From NCBI GenBank assembly GCA_022827045.1, contig JAJDTQ010000143.1, forward strand, positions 1 through 64,000: DNA of 64,000 nucleotides. The letters are read 5' to 3'. How positions within the stretch are numbered: the first letter of the stretch is position 1; each line of letters begins with the position of its first letter. Position numbers and translations under genes: made by a program. The stretch is from Candidatus Binatia bacterium. GTDB taxonomy: Bacteria; Desulfobacterota_B; Binatia; UBA9968; JAJDTQ01. A model generated the notes under the pieces. It had not been told where the DNA came from, searched no databases, and saw only the letters and a list, made by a program, of their open reading frames with translations. This document shows, piece by piece, positions 18,151 to 26,862 of the stretch.

Positions 18151-18252
18151 CTCTTTCGGGCGCCTTCAACCGCTCCAGGACACTAGAGAGAGCGCCGTCC
18201 GGCATTTCCGTGCCGCATCCGGCACGGTGCGCGGAGCGCACGGGCAGTACAC

Positions 18253-20151
18253 ATGCAGCGTAACCTCGCAGGCGTCTTCGGGATCATCCTGAGCCTCGTG
18301 GCTTTCGGGACCTCGATCTACCACCTCTACACCGGCTTCTTCGGACAACCCGAAGCGTACTTTCATCGCGTGATTCACGTCACGCTGTTGCTCCTGATCA
18401 CGTTCCTGAGCTTTGCCGCGTTCAAGCGGCCGAATGACGGGAAGCTCCCCTGGTACGACATGCTGGTGGTCGTGGGTTGGCTCCTGTCCATGGGCTACCT
18501 GTTCTACGAGTACGAGTGGATCGTCAATCACATCGGCCACGTCGAGACCTTCGCGGGCTGGCAGATCGCCCTGGCCTTCGGCGGCATCCTGCTGGTGCTG
18601 GAGGGTTGCCGCCGGGCAGTCGGCTGGCCCCTGGCGGCGCTGGCGCTGCTGGTCTTCATCTACGCCTTCGTGGGGCCTTGGCTGCCGGGGTTCCTGAATC
18701 ACGAGGGCTTTTCGATGTCGCTGGTGGCCGACAACCAGTACTTCCTCACCGACGGGCTGTTCGGGCTGCCGACCCATATTTCGGCCAACTTCATCTTCCT
18801 CTTCATCGTTTTCGGCGCCTTCCTTGAGAAGTCGGGCTTCGGCCTGTTCACCATCGAGTTCGCCACCGCCCTGGCGGGGCGATTCCGGGGCGGCCCGGCC
18901 AAGATCGCGGTGGTGTCCAGCGGCCTCATGGGCTCCATCTCCGGCAGCAGCACGGCCAACGCGGTCATCACCGGCTCCTTCAGCATCCCGATGATGAAGA
19001 AGATCGGCTTCAGGGACTACATGGCCGGGGCGGTGGAAGCGTCCGCCTCCACCGGCGGTCTCATCATGCCCCCGGTGATGGCGTCGGCGGGCTTCCTGAT
19101 GTCCGAATACACGGGCATCCCCTACGTCAACGTGATGCAGTACATCCTGGTCCCCGCGGTGCTGTACTTCCTGGCCGTGGGCATCATGGTGCACATCTAC
19201 GCGGTCAAGGAGAACATCCCCACGGTGCCGCGGGACGAGCTGCCGAGCCTGAAAAGGACCATCATAGACCGGGGCCACCTGGCTCTGCCCCTTATAGTCC
19301 TCATCTATCTCCTGGTGGCCGGCTTCAGCCCCGGCTACGCGGTGGTGCGCTGTATCATCTTCATCATCATCGTGAGCTGGTTCCGCAAGGCCACGCGCAT
19401 GGGCGTAAAGGACATCTGGGACGCCTTGGTCCAGGGCGCGATCCAGGCCACCGTGGTGGCCGTGGCCATCATCACCTCCGGCATCATGGTGGGCATCTTC
19501 GACCTGTCGGGCGTCGCCATCCGGTTCTCGGGCCTGATCGTGGAGCTGGCGGGCGGGCATCTGCTGCTGGCCCTGGTCTACGTCATGATCACCGCCATCG
19601 TCCTGGGCATGGGGCTGCCGCTGTCGTCCGCGTACATCGTACAGGTGGGCATCGCCATCCCGGCCCTGGTGGTCATGCTCAGGAATATGGGCCTCGATGC
19701 CGATGCCATCGTGCCCCAGGCGCACCTGTTCGTGATTTTCTTCTGCGCCATCTCGGCCATCACGCCACCAACCGCGCCAACCAGCTACGCGGCGGCGGCC
19801 ATCGCCCAGTCGCCGGTGGTGCCCACGTCCATCGAGGCGGTGAAGCTGGCCCTGCCCGCCTTCGTGCTCCCCTACGCGTTCGTGGCCAACTCCGCGCTCA
19901 TCACCATCGGCAACGCGTGGGACGTCACCGTAACGATCATTTTCGCGGTGTTGAGCATGATCGCCATGGGCATGGCCGTGCAGGGCTACTGCTTCAGGAA
20001 CCTCGATCCCGTCTTCCGCCTTCTCTTCCTGGGCGTCAGCCTGGGCATGATCACCCCGTGGATCGAGTGGAACGTCATCGGCCTGGTGGTGGGGCTGGTC
20101 CTGATGGGATGGGAGTGGTTCCAGATGAAGCGGCGGCTGGCGGCTGGATGA
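18253..20151 (+). CDS. fused TRAP transporter permease (DctQM type)
   Basis: A 632-residue inner-membrane protein in which the small (DctQ) and large (DctM) TRAP permease subunits are fused, the rule for TAXI-type systems. The first part has about four membrane helices (LAGVFGIILSLVAFGTSIYH, VTLLLLITFLSFAAF). The DctM part carries conserved segments such as SSGLMGSISGSSTANAVITG, GLIMPPVMASAGFLMSEYTG and SAITPPTAPTSYAAAAIA. It would couple sodium import to uptake of the ligand held by the upstream receptor. Its stop overlaps the next ATG (ATGA), linking it to the CAP-domain gene. Confidence 0.92.
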   Translation: MQRNLAGVFGIILSLVAFGTSIYHLYTGFFGQPEAYFHRVIHVTLLLLITFLSFAAFKRPNDGKLPWYDMLVVVGWLLSMGYLFYEYEWIVNHIGHVETFAGWQIALAFGGILLVLEGCRRAVGWPLAALALLVFIYAFVGPWLPGFLNHEGFSMSLVADNQYFLTDGLFGLPTHISANFIFLFIVFGAFLEKSGFGLFTIEFATALAGRFRGGPAKIAVVSSGLMGSISGSSTANAVITGSFSIPMMKKIGFRDYMAGAVEASASTGGLIMPPVMASAGFLMSEYTGIPYVNVMQYILVPAVLYFLAVGIMVHIYAVKENIPTVPRDELPSLKRTIIDRGHLALPLIVLIYLLVAGFSPGYAVVRCIIFIIIVSWFRKATRMGVKDIWDALVQGAIQATVVAVAIITSGIMVGIFDLSGVAIRFSGLIVELAGGHLLLALVYVMITAIVLGMGLPLSSAYIVQVGIAIPALVVMLRNMGLDADAIVPQAHLFVIFFCAISAITPPTAPTSYAAAAIAQSPVVPTSIEAVKLALPAFVLPYAFVANSALITIGNAWDVTVTIIFAVLSMIAMGMAVQGYCFRNLDPVFRLLFLGVSLGMITPWIEWNVIGLVVGLVLMGWEWFQMKRRLAAG

Positions 20152-20786
20152 CGGGTCCGCCAAGGCTCGATCGAAACCGCCTTCTCCGTATCCTCGCAAC
20201 GGTTCTGATCACCGGCTGTTGGAGCGCGCCGGCGATGGCCCTCGACTCTCGATCCGATTCACCCTTGGCGGTTGGAACCGTACCCCTGACCACGACCGTC
20301 AAACCCTCCGTTGACACGCGCCAACTGGAGCAAAGGACGCACGAGCTGGTCAATGACGAACGCGCCAGCCGTAGCTTGCAACCGCTGGAACACACGGAGC
20401 AGATCAGGTTGATTGCCCGTTCACACAGCGAAGACATGGCGGCTCGGGACTACTTCGGTCACAAGAGCCCCGAAGGTCTTGGTCCCGCGGACAGAGGGCG
20501 CAGGGAAGGCCACAACTGTCGGAAGAATTACGGTTCGCACTACACCACGGGCCTCGGCGAAAACATTTACGCGGCGCCGCTGTACCACGCGTTTACGAAG
20601 GTCGAGGGCAGGATTGTGTCCCATATCTGGCTTACTCCGGAAGGACTGGCTCGGAAAGCGGTGAAGGTCTGGATGGGGAACAAACAACACCGTGAGAATA
20701 TCCTGGACACTTCATATGACAGGACGGGCATCGGCGTCGCCATTGCGAAGGACGGCAAGGTTTATTTCACACAGAACTTCTGCTGA
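20148..20786 (+). CDS. CAP/SCP-domain protein, probable lipoprotein
   Basis: A 212-residue secreted protein. The start ATG at 20148 overlaps the permease stop as ATGA. The N-terminus is a signal peptide ending in the lipobox-like ITGC (LLRILATVLITGC), so it may be lipid-anchored. The CAP/SCP (PF00188-like) core follows: LVNDERASRSLQPLE, ARSHSEDMAARDYFGHKSPE, GLGENIY, WMGNKQHRENIL and GIGVAIAKDGKVYFTQNFC. Bacterial CAP proteins are mostly of unknown function. Translational coupling to a TRAP permease is unusual and may or may not reflect a shared role. Confidence 0.82.
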   Translation: MTGPPRLDRNRLLRILATVLITGCWSAPAMALDSRSDSPLAVGTVPLTTTVKPSVDTRQLEQRTHELVNDERASRSLQPLEHTEQIRLIARSHSEDMAARDYFGHKSPEGLGPADRGRREGHNCRKNYGSHYTTGLGENIYAAPLYHAFTKVEGRIVSHIWLTPEGLARKAVKVWMGNKQHRENILDTSYDRTGIGVAIAKDGKVYFTQNFC

Positions 20787-20834
20787 ACGGATCAAGCACC
20801 GCTCGCCGCGGCGCGGAAAGGGAGTACTATCGCT

Positions 20835-21926
20835 TTGGCTGTTCATAGGCTTGCACAACCTCGGGCCGAAGTCGCGACGGCAGTCGTGTACTGCGAGGCA
20901 AACTTCGGCTCCATTGACGGGAAAACCGCAAACGGCCTCGTCCGCCACTCCGAGATCTACAAGGTTCTTTCGGTCATCGACAGCGAGAAGGCCGGACTCG
21001 ATGCCGGCGTCGTGCTCGGCGAGCCGCCAAACGCCATTCCCGTCTGCCGCGACCTGGCCGATGCACTGGCGCGCGCCGGAACCACGCCCGACTACTTTAT
21101 CTTCGGAATGGCTCCCGCGAGCGGGATGTTGTCGAGACGCGATCGGGAGGTTCTGCTGGAGGCCATCGACCTGGGGATGAACATCGTGAACGGGCTTCAC
21201 GAGTTCTTGAGCGACGACCCGGAGTTCGTAGCGGCAAGCGCCGCACGAAACGTGAAACTCCTCGACGTCCGAAAGCCCTCTGCCAAGGGGGGCCTGCGGA
21301 CCTTCAGCGGCCGCATCGCGGAGGTCAGCTGCCCGCGCATCGCCGTTCTCGGCACCGATTGCTCCGTTGGCAAGCGGACCACCGCGACCGTCCTCACCCG
21401 TGCGCTCAATGATTGTGGCATCAAGGCGGTCATGATCGGCACGGGCCAGACCGGCCTGATCCAGGGAGCCCGCTATGGGGTCGCGCTCGACGCCGTCCCT
21501 TCGCAGTTCTGCGCCGGCGAGCTTGAAGCGGCCGTGATCGAAGCGTTCGAAGCCGAAAGACCCGACGTGATCATTGTCGAAGGGCAAGGCGCTCTCAGTC
21601 ATCCCGCCTACCCGACCTCGGCCTTGATTCTCCGTGGCTGCTGCCCCAACGGCGTCGTGCTGCAGCACGCACCCGGACGACCCCATCGTGCCGACTTCGA
21701 ACACGTGCCGATGCCGGAGCCGGCCGGCGAGATCCATCTCATTCAGACCTTCTCCGACACGAAGGTCATCGGCCTCACCATCAACCACGAGAACATGACC
21801 GACGCCGATGTCAGCGCCGCTATTGTAAGGTACGAGGACGAGCTCGGCATCCCCGTCACCGACCCGCTGACCCGACCCCCGCGGATGCTGGTCGAGATGG
21901 TGCTTTCGGCGTTCGGGGGACTATGA
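20835..21926 (+). CDS. DUF1611 P-loop protein (DgcN-like)
   Basis: A 363-residue protein of the DUF1611 family. Visible are an N-terminal Rossmann-like part (AVVYCEANFG, FIFGMAPASGMLSRRDREVLLEA) and a P-loop in the C-terminal half, GTDCSVGKRTT (Gly173-Thr183), with PDVIIVEGQGALSHPAY downstream. Family members include the D-glutamate N-acetyltransferase DgcN, which normally works with an epimerase-like partner (DgcA); no such partner gene is nearby. The start is TTG at 20835, preceded by GGGAG. It lies 48 bases after the CAP gene and may belong to the same transcript. Confidence 0.78.
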   Translation: MAVHRLAQPRAEVATAVVYCEANFGSIDGKTANGLVRHSEIYKVLSVIDSEKAGLDAGVVLGEPPNAIPVCRDLADALARAGTTPDYFIFGMAPASGMLSRRDREVLLEAIDLGMNIVNGLHEFLSDDPEFVAASAARNVKLLDVRKPSAKGGLRTFSGRIAEVSCPRIAVLGTDCSVGKRTTATVLTRALNDCGIKAVMIGTGQTGLIQGARYGVALDAVPSQFCAGELEAAVIEAFEAERPDVIIVEGQGALSHPAYPTSALILRGCCPNGVVLQHAPGRPHRADFEHVPMPEPAGEIHLIQTFSDTKVIGLTINHENMTDADVSAAIVRYEDELGIPVTDPLTRPPRMLVEMVLSAFGGL

Positions 21927-22005
21927 GAAGGCCGTCCGCAGTCATGCCCCAGATCGACTTGAATCGGTCGCCTTACTAGATCAGGATATCAGTAAGGAGA
22001 GAGTC

Positions 22006-22248
22006 ATGATCGTCAAGATTACATCGAAGCGACAAGTCACGTTCCCGGCACGGGTGTTGGATGCCTTGGGCGTCGGTCCCGGCGATGAACTTGAACTGGA
22101 AGAAGCAGCGGGCGGTTTCATTCTGCGACCCAGGCGCACCGACTATTCCCGCCTCGGGACATTGCGCGACAAGAGTCCACCTGGACACCCACCGTTTGAC
22201 CTCGAAGCCTTCCGGGAACAACGCTACAATCCGTCGCTACGGGATTGA
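22006..22248 (+). CDS. AbrB/MazE-type antitoxin
   Basis: An 80-residue swapped-hairpin AbrB protein: VKITSKRQVTFPARVLDALG followed by GDELELEEAAGGFILRPRR. The C-terminal tail (about 45-80) would bind a toxin. GGAGAGAGTC before the ATG gives a good ribosome-binding site. A PIN-domain reading frame begins across its stop codon but is cut short, so the antitoxin now seems to lack an intact partner. Confidence 0.82.
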   Translation: MIVKITSKRQVTFPARVLDALGVGPGDELELEEAAGGFILRPRRTDYSRLGTLRDKSPPGHPPFDLEAFREQRYNPSLRD

Positions 22249-22336
22249 TACCTCGGTGCTCGTGCGGTTACTCACGCGAGGACCCGGAAAAGACTTTCAG
22301 TATTGTGTGAGCAGGCTTCGTACGCTGATTGCATAG
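22232..22336 (+). pseudogene. truncated PIN-domain toxin remnant
   Basis: In the frame overlapping the AbrB stop, the sequence reads RYGIDTSVLVRLLTRGPGKD and then FQYCVSRLRTLIA before a TAG at 22334-22336. The opening IDTSVLVRLLTR is the classic VapC/PIN start with the first catalytic Asp. The remaining roughly 100 residues and the other acidic residues are missing. It is therefore a dead toxin, and downstream DNA has changed to the AT-richer block carrying the AbiJ-like gene. Confidence 0.72.
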
Positions 22337-22411
22337 GGCCTTGGGAGATAATCTGAGGGCATGTTAAACTAGCAGAATTGACAGCCTACTTCGTGCATAG
22401 GGGAGACCACT

Positions 22412-23332
22412 TTGCCGATACATGAGCTATTTTCTAAGCGTCAAAAGAAGGCGCGTGGAGAGACCCCAGACGTATACTCTTACGACGACTTGCCCAATCC
22501 TCTCAGGGTACAGATCGTACAGATCTGGTTGGCTAACCTCGGGACAGCCGCGGCATACTACAGTACATATCGTTCCAGTGATGTAAAGGACGCTTACGAT
22601 TTTATAGTTGAGACTCTGCGCCACGAATATGGTGTCTTTCAACTGGTGGACGGAGCACCCCAATCACCGGTTGAAGAACTTTGTAACTTCTTCCTTAACG
22701 AGCAAGACGTGGAGAAAACGCTGGATGTAGTGGAACTCGTCTTCCGCGGCATTAAGGTCGTTCAATCGCGTCTCGGGAGACCAAAAAAGGCAGTTGATGC
22801 CGTGCAGGAGTTGAATCAACGATTTAAGGAACATGGTGTGGGGTATGAGTTCAATTCACCACACATCTTCCGTAAAGATTCGGAGATGCTTCATAAGGCG
22901 GTTGTCAAACCAGCTCTTAGACTGCTGAATGAAAAGCACTACGCCGGTGCGCAAGAGGAATTCGTACGCGCGCACGAACATTTCCGAAAGGGGAACGCAA
23001 AGGAAGCGCTCAACGAGTGTCTAAAGTCATTCGAGAGCGTGATGAAAGCAATCTGCGACAAGAACGGTTGGCCGTACCGTAAAGAGGCTACGGCGAAACC
23101 GTTAATTGAGACGTGTTTGAAGAACGGACTGATTCCACCGTTTTGGCAATCACATTACTCGTCTTTGGGGAATCTTCTGGAGAGTAGCATCCCGACAGGA
23201 CGGAACAAGTTAGGCGGTCATGGCCAAGGTACGAAGCCGGTTCCCGTGCCAGATTATCTAGTAGCGTACATGCTGCATATGACGGGCTCCGCTATTGTGT
23301 TCCTTGCCGAGGCCGAGAAGAATCTACCGTAA
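22412..23332 (+). CDS. AbiJ-like / STM4504-CBY_0614 family protein with HEPN motif
   Basis: A 306-residue protein recalling the STM4504/CBY_0614 family, linked to abortive-infection (AbiJ) proteins. The family opening PIHELFSKRQKKARGETPDV is clear, and a helical middle follows. A C-terminal Abi-type domain carries RNKLGGH (Arg264 to His270), which fits the Rx4-6H catalytic motif of HEPN ribonucleases. The start is TTG at 22412 after AGGGGAGACC. The gene is visibly AT-richer than its neighbours and sits beside a broken toxin-antitoxin pair, so it was probably acquired horizontally. A role in phage defence is inferred from the family, not shown here. Confidence 0.75.
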   Translation: MPIHELFSKRQKKARGETPDVYSYDDLPNPLRVQIVQIWLANLGTAAAYYSTYRSSDVKDAYDFIVETLRHEYGVFQLVDGAPQSPVEELCNFFLNEQDVEKTLDVVELVFRGIKVVQSRLGRPKKAVDAVQELNQRFKEHGVGYEFNSPHIFRKDSEMLHKAVVKPALRLLNEKHYAGAQEEFVRAHEHFRKGNAKEALNECLKSFESVMKAICDKNGWPYRKEATAKPLIETCLKNGLIPPFWQSHYSSLGNLLESSIPTGRNKLGGHGQGTKPVPVPDYLVAYMLHMTGSAIVFLAEAEKNLP

Positions 23333-23466
23333 CGTCGGTGTTAGGTGGTGATCAACTACACTTACAGGCTTCGAATTCTGGGTCGGTTGTTGGCCGAGGG
23401 AACAAGAATGTCTGCGTTTTGTCCACTTGGGATTCCAGGTCCTTTTTGGGTTCAAGACCCTACCCG

Positions 23467-24510
23467 TCAAGAGTCACGGCTAGCCGCTCGCACCCGCGGC
23501 ATCACCTCCTCCGCGATAAGCTGAGTTACCGACTCGATGCCGCCGCCCGGCGGGGCCAGGACCCAGGTGCCGAAGCGGCGGATGCCCATTTCGGCGATGC
23601 GGGTAATCTTGGCGGCGACTTCCTCGGGGGTGCCGGCCCAGGCGAAGGCATCCACGAACTCCTCGGGCACCAGGGGACCGGCCTCGAACATGAGCTCGTA
23701 GTCGCGCTTGGCGATCATGCCCTCCAACTCGGCGGGGACCTCCATGCCCAACTGGGTGACGAAGTCCCGGTTGGGGTAGCTGCTCCACAACAGGAAGGCG
23801 ATCATTTGCCTGACACCGGCCCGGGCCTTGTCCCGGTCCTGGTCGACGCAGGTGTCGACGCGCGAGATGATTTCGATTTCGTCGGGGTCGCGTCCGGCCT
23901 GTCGCGCGCCCTGCCGGACGAAGTCCCAGGCGGTGCCGACACCTTCGGGGGTGGCCATGGTGGCGATCATGGTGCCGTCGGCGACGCGGCCGGCCAAGCG
24001 GAAAACCGCCGGGCCGCGGCTGGCGATGACAATGGGGATATCGGGCCGGGCGGAGAATCCCAGGACGCCGTTCTTCACGCTCACCACCTTGCCGTCCACT
24101 GTCGCGGGCTTACCCGCCCACATGCTGCGCATGATGGCGATGGCGTCGCCCATGGCCGCCACCGGGCGCTCTCGCTGGATGCCCATGGCGGGAAAGCCCG
24201 AGCCGCCGGCACCGATGCCGACGATGACGCGACCCGAGGAGATGTCGTCCACCGTGGCGATGGCGGCGGCGGTGAGCGCGGGATGGACGCTGTAGGGGTC
24301 CGTGACTGCGGCGCCGATGCCGATGCGCTCGGTGTGGACGGCGCTAAGGGTCATGTTGGCCACCATGTCGCGGCCGAACTTCTCGTTGGAGTGCCACAGG
24401 CGGTCGAACCCGAGGGCCTCCGCGCTCTTGATGATGGCGACGCGCCGGTCCAGTGGGTAGGAGGCGACGGTCCGCGAGCTGAAGCCCAGGTCGAACTGGA
24501 TATCGGTCAT
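23467..24510 (-). CDS. LLM class flavin-dependent oxidoreductase (1)
   Basis: A 347-residue luciferase-like monooxygenase-family TIM barrel that would use FMN or F420. Signatures are IKSAEALGFDRLWHSNEKFG near the start, RIGIGAAVTDPYSVHPALTA, RVIVGIGAGGSGFPAMGI and IVIASRGPAVFRLAGRVADG. MTDIQFDLG at 24510 is taken as start, with AGAGAACG just upstream; the 29 residues of frame above it are not family-like. It lies between the AbiJ-like gene and the methylase/endonuclease pair, reading leftward, with its start just inside the endonuclease gene's downstream flank. The substrate is unknown. Confidence 0.85.
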   Translation of the reverse strand: MTDIQFDLGFSSRTVASYPLDRRVAIIKSAEALGFDRLWHSNEKFGRDMVANMTLSAVHTERIGIGAAVTDPYSVHPALTAAAIATVDDISSGRVIVGIGAGGSGFPAMGIQRERPVAAMGDAIAIMRSMWAGKPATVDGKVVSVKNGVLGFSARPDIPIVIASRGPAVFRLAGRVADGTMIATMATPEGVGTAWDFVRQGARQAGRDPDEIEIISRVDTCVDQDRDKARAGVRQMIAFLLWSSYPNRDFVTQLGMEVPAELEGMIAKRDYELMFEAGPLVPEEFVDAFAWAGTPEEVAAKITRIAEMGIRRFGTWVLAPPGGGIESVTQLIAEEVMPRVRAASRDS

Positions 24511-24544
24511 TCGTTCTCTTAAGAGGCGCCGATTCAGGTCGTGA

Positions 24545-25453
24545 TCACGACCCGTCGCTTCTGGGTTCGTAGTCCATGTCGGCCAGCGCGGTTGCACTGA
24601 AGGCTGTGGACGCCCTCGCCCACTCCTTGCGAGCCGTCACCTTCTTGAGGTCGGGAGCGGCGTAGACGAATCGTTCGTCATATTGGCGGTACAGCGTATC
24701 GAAGAACCCTTCGAAACGCAGCGCACCGCCCGGATCGGGGAACTCGTTGATGATCTCTCCGACCTCCTCCGGCCGGGTCGAAGCCAGCGCGAGTGCGATC
24801 GCTTCGTAACGGCTAACATCGTCTCGAATGCCGCGTCTGTCGGCCAATTCGCGAAGCGCCGCATGGAATCGTCGAACTGCCGGGACCGGCCGCCCGCGGT
24901 CGTCGAGCGCCACATCGTTCTCGGCGACCGGCCGAATGGGCTGCTGCTGCGGCTCCGGTTGGCGGACCAATCCGATTTCCTCGGCGCGGTTCGCCCGCAT
25001 GACGAACAGGTAGCCGCAGACGAGCGGGGGATAGGCGATGTGAAGATTGGTGCAGTCGCCGACCGCTTCTTCCATCCGATTCGTGAGATTCCTGAATGCG
25101 CCAATCGCCCCTTTGCAGGAGACCGCGAGCACCGGCCCGATCCCCTCCTTGGTCGCGACAACGTCTACGTCCTTGGTCTTGAGACCGCCGTAGACAGTTC
25201 GTTCACCGGTACCGCCGAGGCTCGGATCATGGATCAACACCGGCTGCCTGCCGCTCCCGTCCACCCGGAACGGCGGGCGCGGCATGATCTCGTCGGGGTC
25301 GAATCCGCCTTCTACGACGAGCCGGCAGGCGACGTACCAGTGAAGCGGCTTGATGTGTCGTTGGCTCTGTGGAGCCCCGCGGAACTCGACGAAGTGGGCA
25401 AGGGCCGATCTGAGCGATATCCACTCGCAGGCGCTCACGCGATGTGCCTCCAT
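24545..25453 (-). CDS. putative type II restriction endonuclease partner of the methylase
   Basis: A 302-residue protein whose gene overlaps the end of the adenine methylase gene by 19 bases, so it is read in the same operon. Residues 93-116 (KTKDVDVVATKEGIGPVLAV, then SCKGA) look like the core of a PD-(D/E)xK nuclease: Asp97 on one strand and Lys114 on the next. The position normally held by Glu is Ser112, however. No other domain was recognised. A restriction role is inferred from position and from this degenerate motif. It could instead be a specificity or accessory subunit. Confidence 0.5.
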   Translation of the reverse strand: MEAHRVSACEWISLRSALAHFVEFRGAPQSQRHIKPLHWYVACRLVVEGGFDPDEIMPRPPFRVDGSGRQPVLIHDPSLGGTGERTVYGGLKTKDVDVVATKEGIGPVLAVSCKGAIGAFRNLTNRMEEAVGDCTNLHIAYPPLVCGYLFVMRANRAEEIGLVRQPEPQQQPIRPVAENDVALDDRGRPVPAVRRFHAALRELADRRGIRDDVSRYEAIALALASTRPEEVGEIINEFPDPGGALRFEGFFDTLYRQYDERFVYAAPDLKKVTARKEWARASTAFSATALADMDYEPRSDGS

Positions 25454-26862
25454 TGGCGCATCACTTCGATGCCTTCGTCGAGCAGGGCAGCCTCAGGCTG
25501 GCGGATCACCGCGTCTGGAGCCAGGAGCACATTGCGCGCTTCCCCGGGTTCGAGCTTGAGCATTCCGCCCCCCAGTGGATGCCCTTCGAGCTCGCAACTC
25601 AGCCGCCCGACGGGCGAACCCCATGCTGCCGACAGTCGCTGGCTGTAGAAATCGCCGCCACTGTCGAACAGTCCGGGCCGGGGATCGATCGCCAAGAGTG
25701 CATTCGTGCATGTGCACCTGCCCCGATTCACGACGAGCGTCGGGGACCGGCCGCTCATGTACGTGACCACGAACGCGGGACGCCGTACGTCGGGCACGGT
25801 GTACCATGGTCTGCGGTTGCGGCACTTGTAGGAGGCCCTGGCGCGATGTCCTTCCTCCGTGTCGAGATACGCCTGGACCGCGGCCGGCACCTGTGCGCGG
25901 GGCGGTATCCGCAAAAGGAACACCGGCTCGTCTTTCGCGGTCCACCGCTCGACGTCCGCGTCGTTTATCTCGGTGCCGTTGACATACCGACTGTTCCTGA
26001 TCGACGGCACAAGGAACTCGTCAGGTATCCGGAAGCGCTCCACTGCGGAAGGGCGTAGATGAAAGAAGTGGTTCGCGCCGCTGACGTACCCGATGCCGAT
26101 CTGCGCGATTCGGCCGAGCCGGACCGCCCCGGAGTCGGCCGTCATGCGCTGATAGAGGCTCCGGATGCGCGCCGGCAATAGGAAGGGCCGCAGCCTGCCG
26201 CCCCATCGGACACGCCACTCCTCGACCGGTATCAGTTCTGACACCGCTGGCGGTATTCCACTGGAGTCGAATCGTTCGAGCTTTGACAACCGAATACCGT
26301 CTGCCTGACCACCCGCGTTGTCTGCGAACAACAGCCAGCAGTCCTCCGACAGCCGTGGGAAGATCTTTTCTTTGATGGCGACCACATGCACGGAACCGAA
26401 GTTGGCCAGAAGATAGTCCATGAGCGGCGTGGCGTAGGGCGCATGACCGATCTCCGCCGGTACGACGAACGCGACCCGGCCCCCTGCGCGGAGCTTGCTG
26501 GCCGCCGCTACGATGAACGGCGCCCATGATGACGACAATCCGCTGAAGATGACACCCAGGCGGCGGCAGTAGTCGAGCGCAGCCTGTCGGGTCGGGCCGT
26601 TGAACCGCTGATACCTAATGAACGGAGGATTACCGGCTGCGCAGTCGAACTGCCGGTGGTCGTCAGACGCCCACGTGAAGAAATCGCTGGTTACGAGTGT
26701 AGCTTTCGGCGCACGCGCAGACGCTTGTGCGACCGACGACGGATCCCGTTCGATGCCGACGCTGTTCGGATGACGTGCAACAAAGCGGCCATCGCCGCTC
26801 GATGGATCGAGCAGGAGGTCGCCGGGGTCTCGAACAGCCCATCGCACCAAGGCATCCGCCAC
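25435..26862 (-). CDS. N6-adenine DNA methyltransferase (Eco57I/Taq-type)
   Basis: A 475-residue methylase counted from GTG at 26862. Motif I (LLLDPSSGDGRFV, about 17-29) binds AdoMet and the catalytic motif IV is NPPF (Asn78-Phe81). A long C-terminal target-recognition part follows (QIGIGYVSGANHFF, RYVNGTEI, VPDVRRPAFVVTYM). A conserved-looking opening (IKTAEILTTG, then LKTLGAYFTP) is encoded in the same frame at 26863-26949 but has no start codon there, and a TAG closes the frame at 26950-26952. An ATG at 26968 is in another frame. The true N-terminus is therefore probably lost to a one-base shift (mutation or assembly error). Confidence 0.82.
   Translation of the reverse strand: MADALVRWAVRDPGDLLLDPSSGDGRFVARHPNSVGIERDPSSVAQASARAPKATLVTSDFFTWASDDHRQFDCAAGNPPFIRYQRFNGPTRQAALDYCRRLGVIFSGLSSSWAPFIVAAASKLRAGGRVAFVVPAEIGHAPYATPLMDYLLANFGSVHVVAIKEKIFPRLSEDCWLLFADNAGGQADGIRLSKLERFDSSGIPPAVSELIPVEEWRVRWGGRLRPFLLPARIRSLYQRMTADSGAVRLGRIAQIGIGYVSGANHFFHLRPSAVERFRIPDEFLVPSIRNSRYVNGTEINDADVERWTAKDEPVFLLRIPPRAQVPAAVQAYLDTEEGHRARASYKCRNRRPWYTVPDVRRPAFVVTYMSGRSPTLVVNRGRCTCTNALLAIDPRPGLFDSGGDFYSQRLSAAWGSPVGRLSCELEGHPLGGGMLKLEPGEARNVLLAPDAVIRQPEAALLDEGIEVMRQWRHIA

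Noticed and set aside
18166..20199. Long open frame on the minus strand opposite the TRAP permease
   Set aside because: It is antisense to a clear membrane transporter and its translation is His/Asp/Arg-rich low-complexity sequence, a typical GC-rich shadow. The same applies to long antisense frames at 4811-6541 and 33201-34973.
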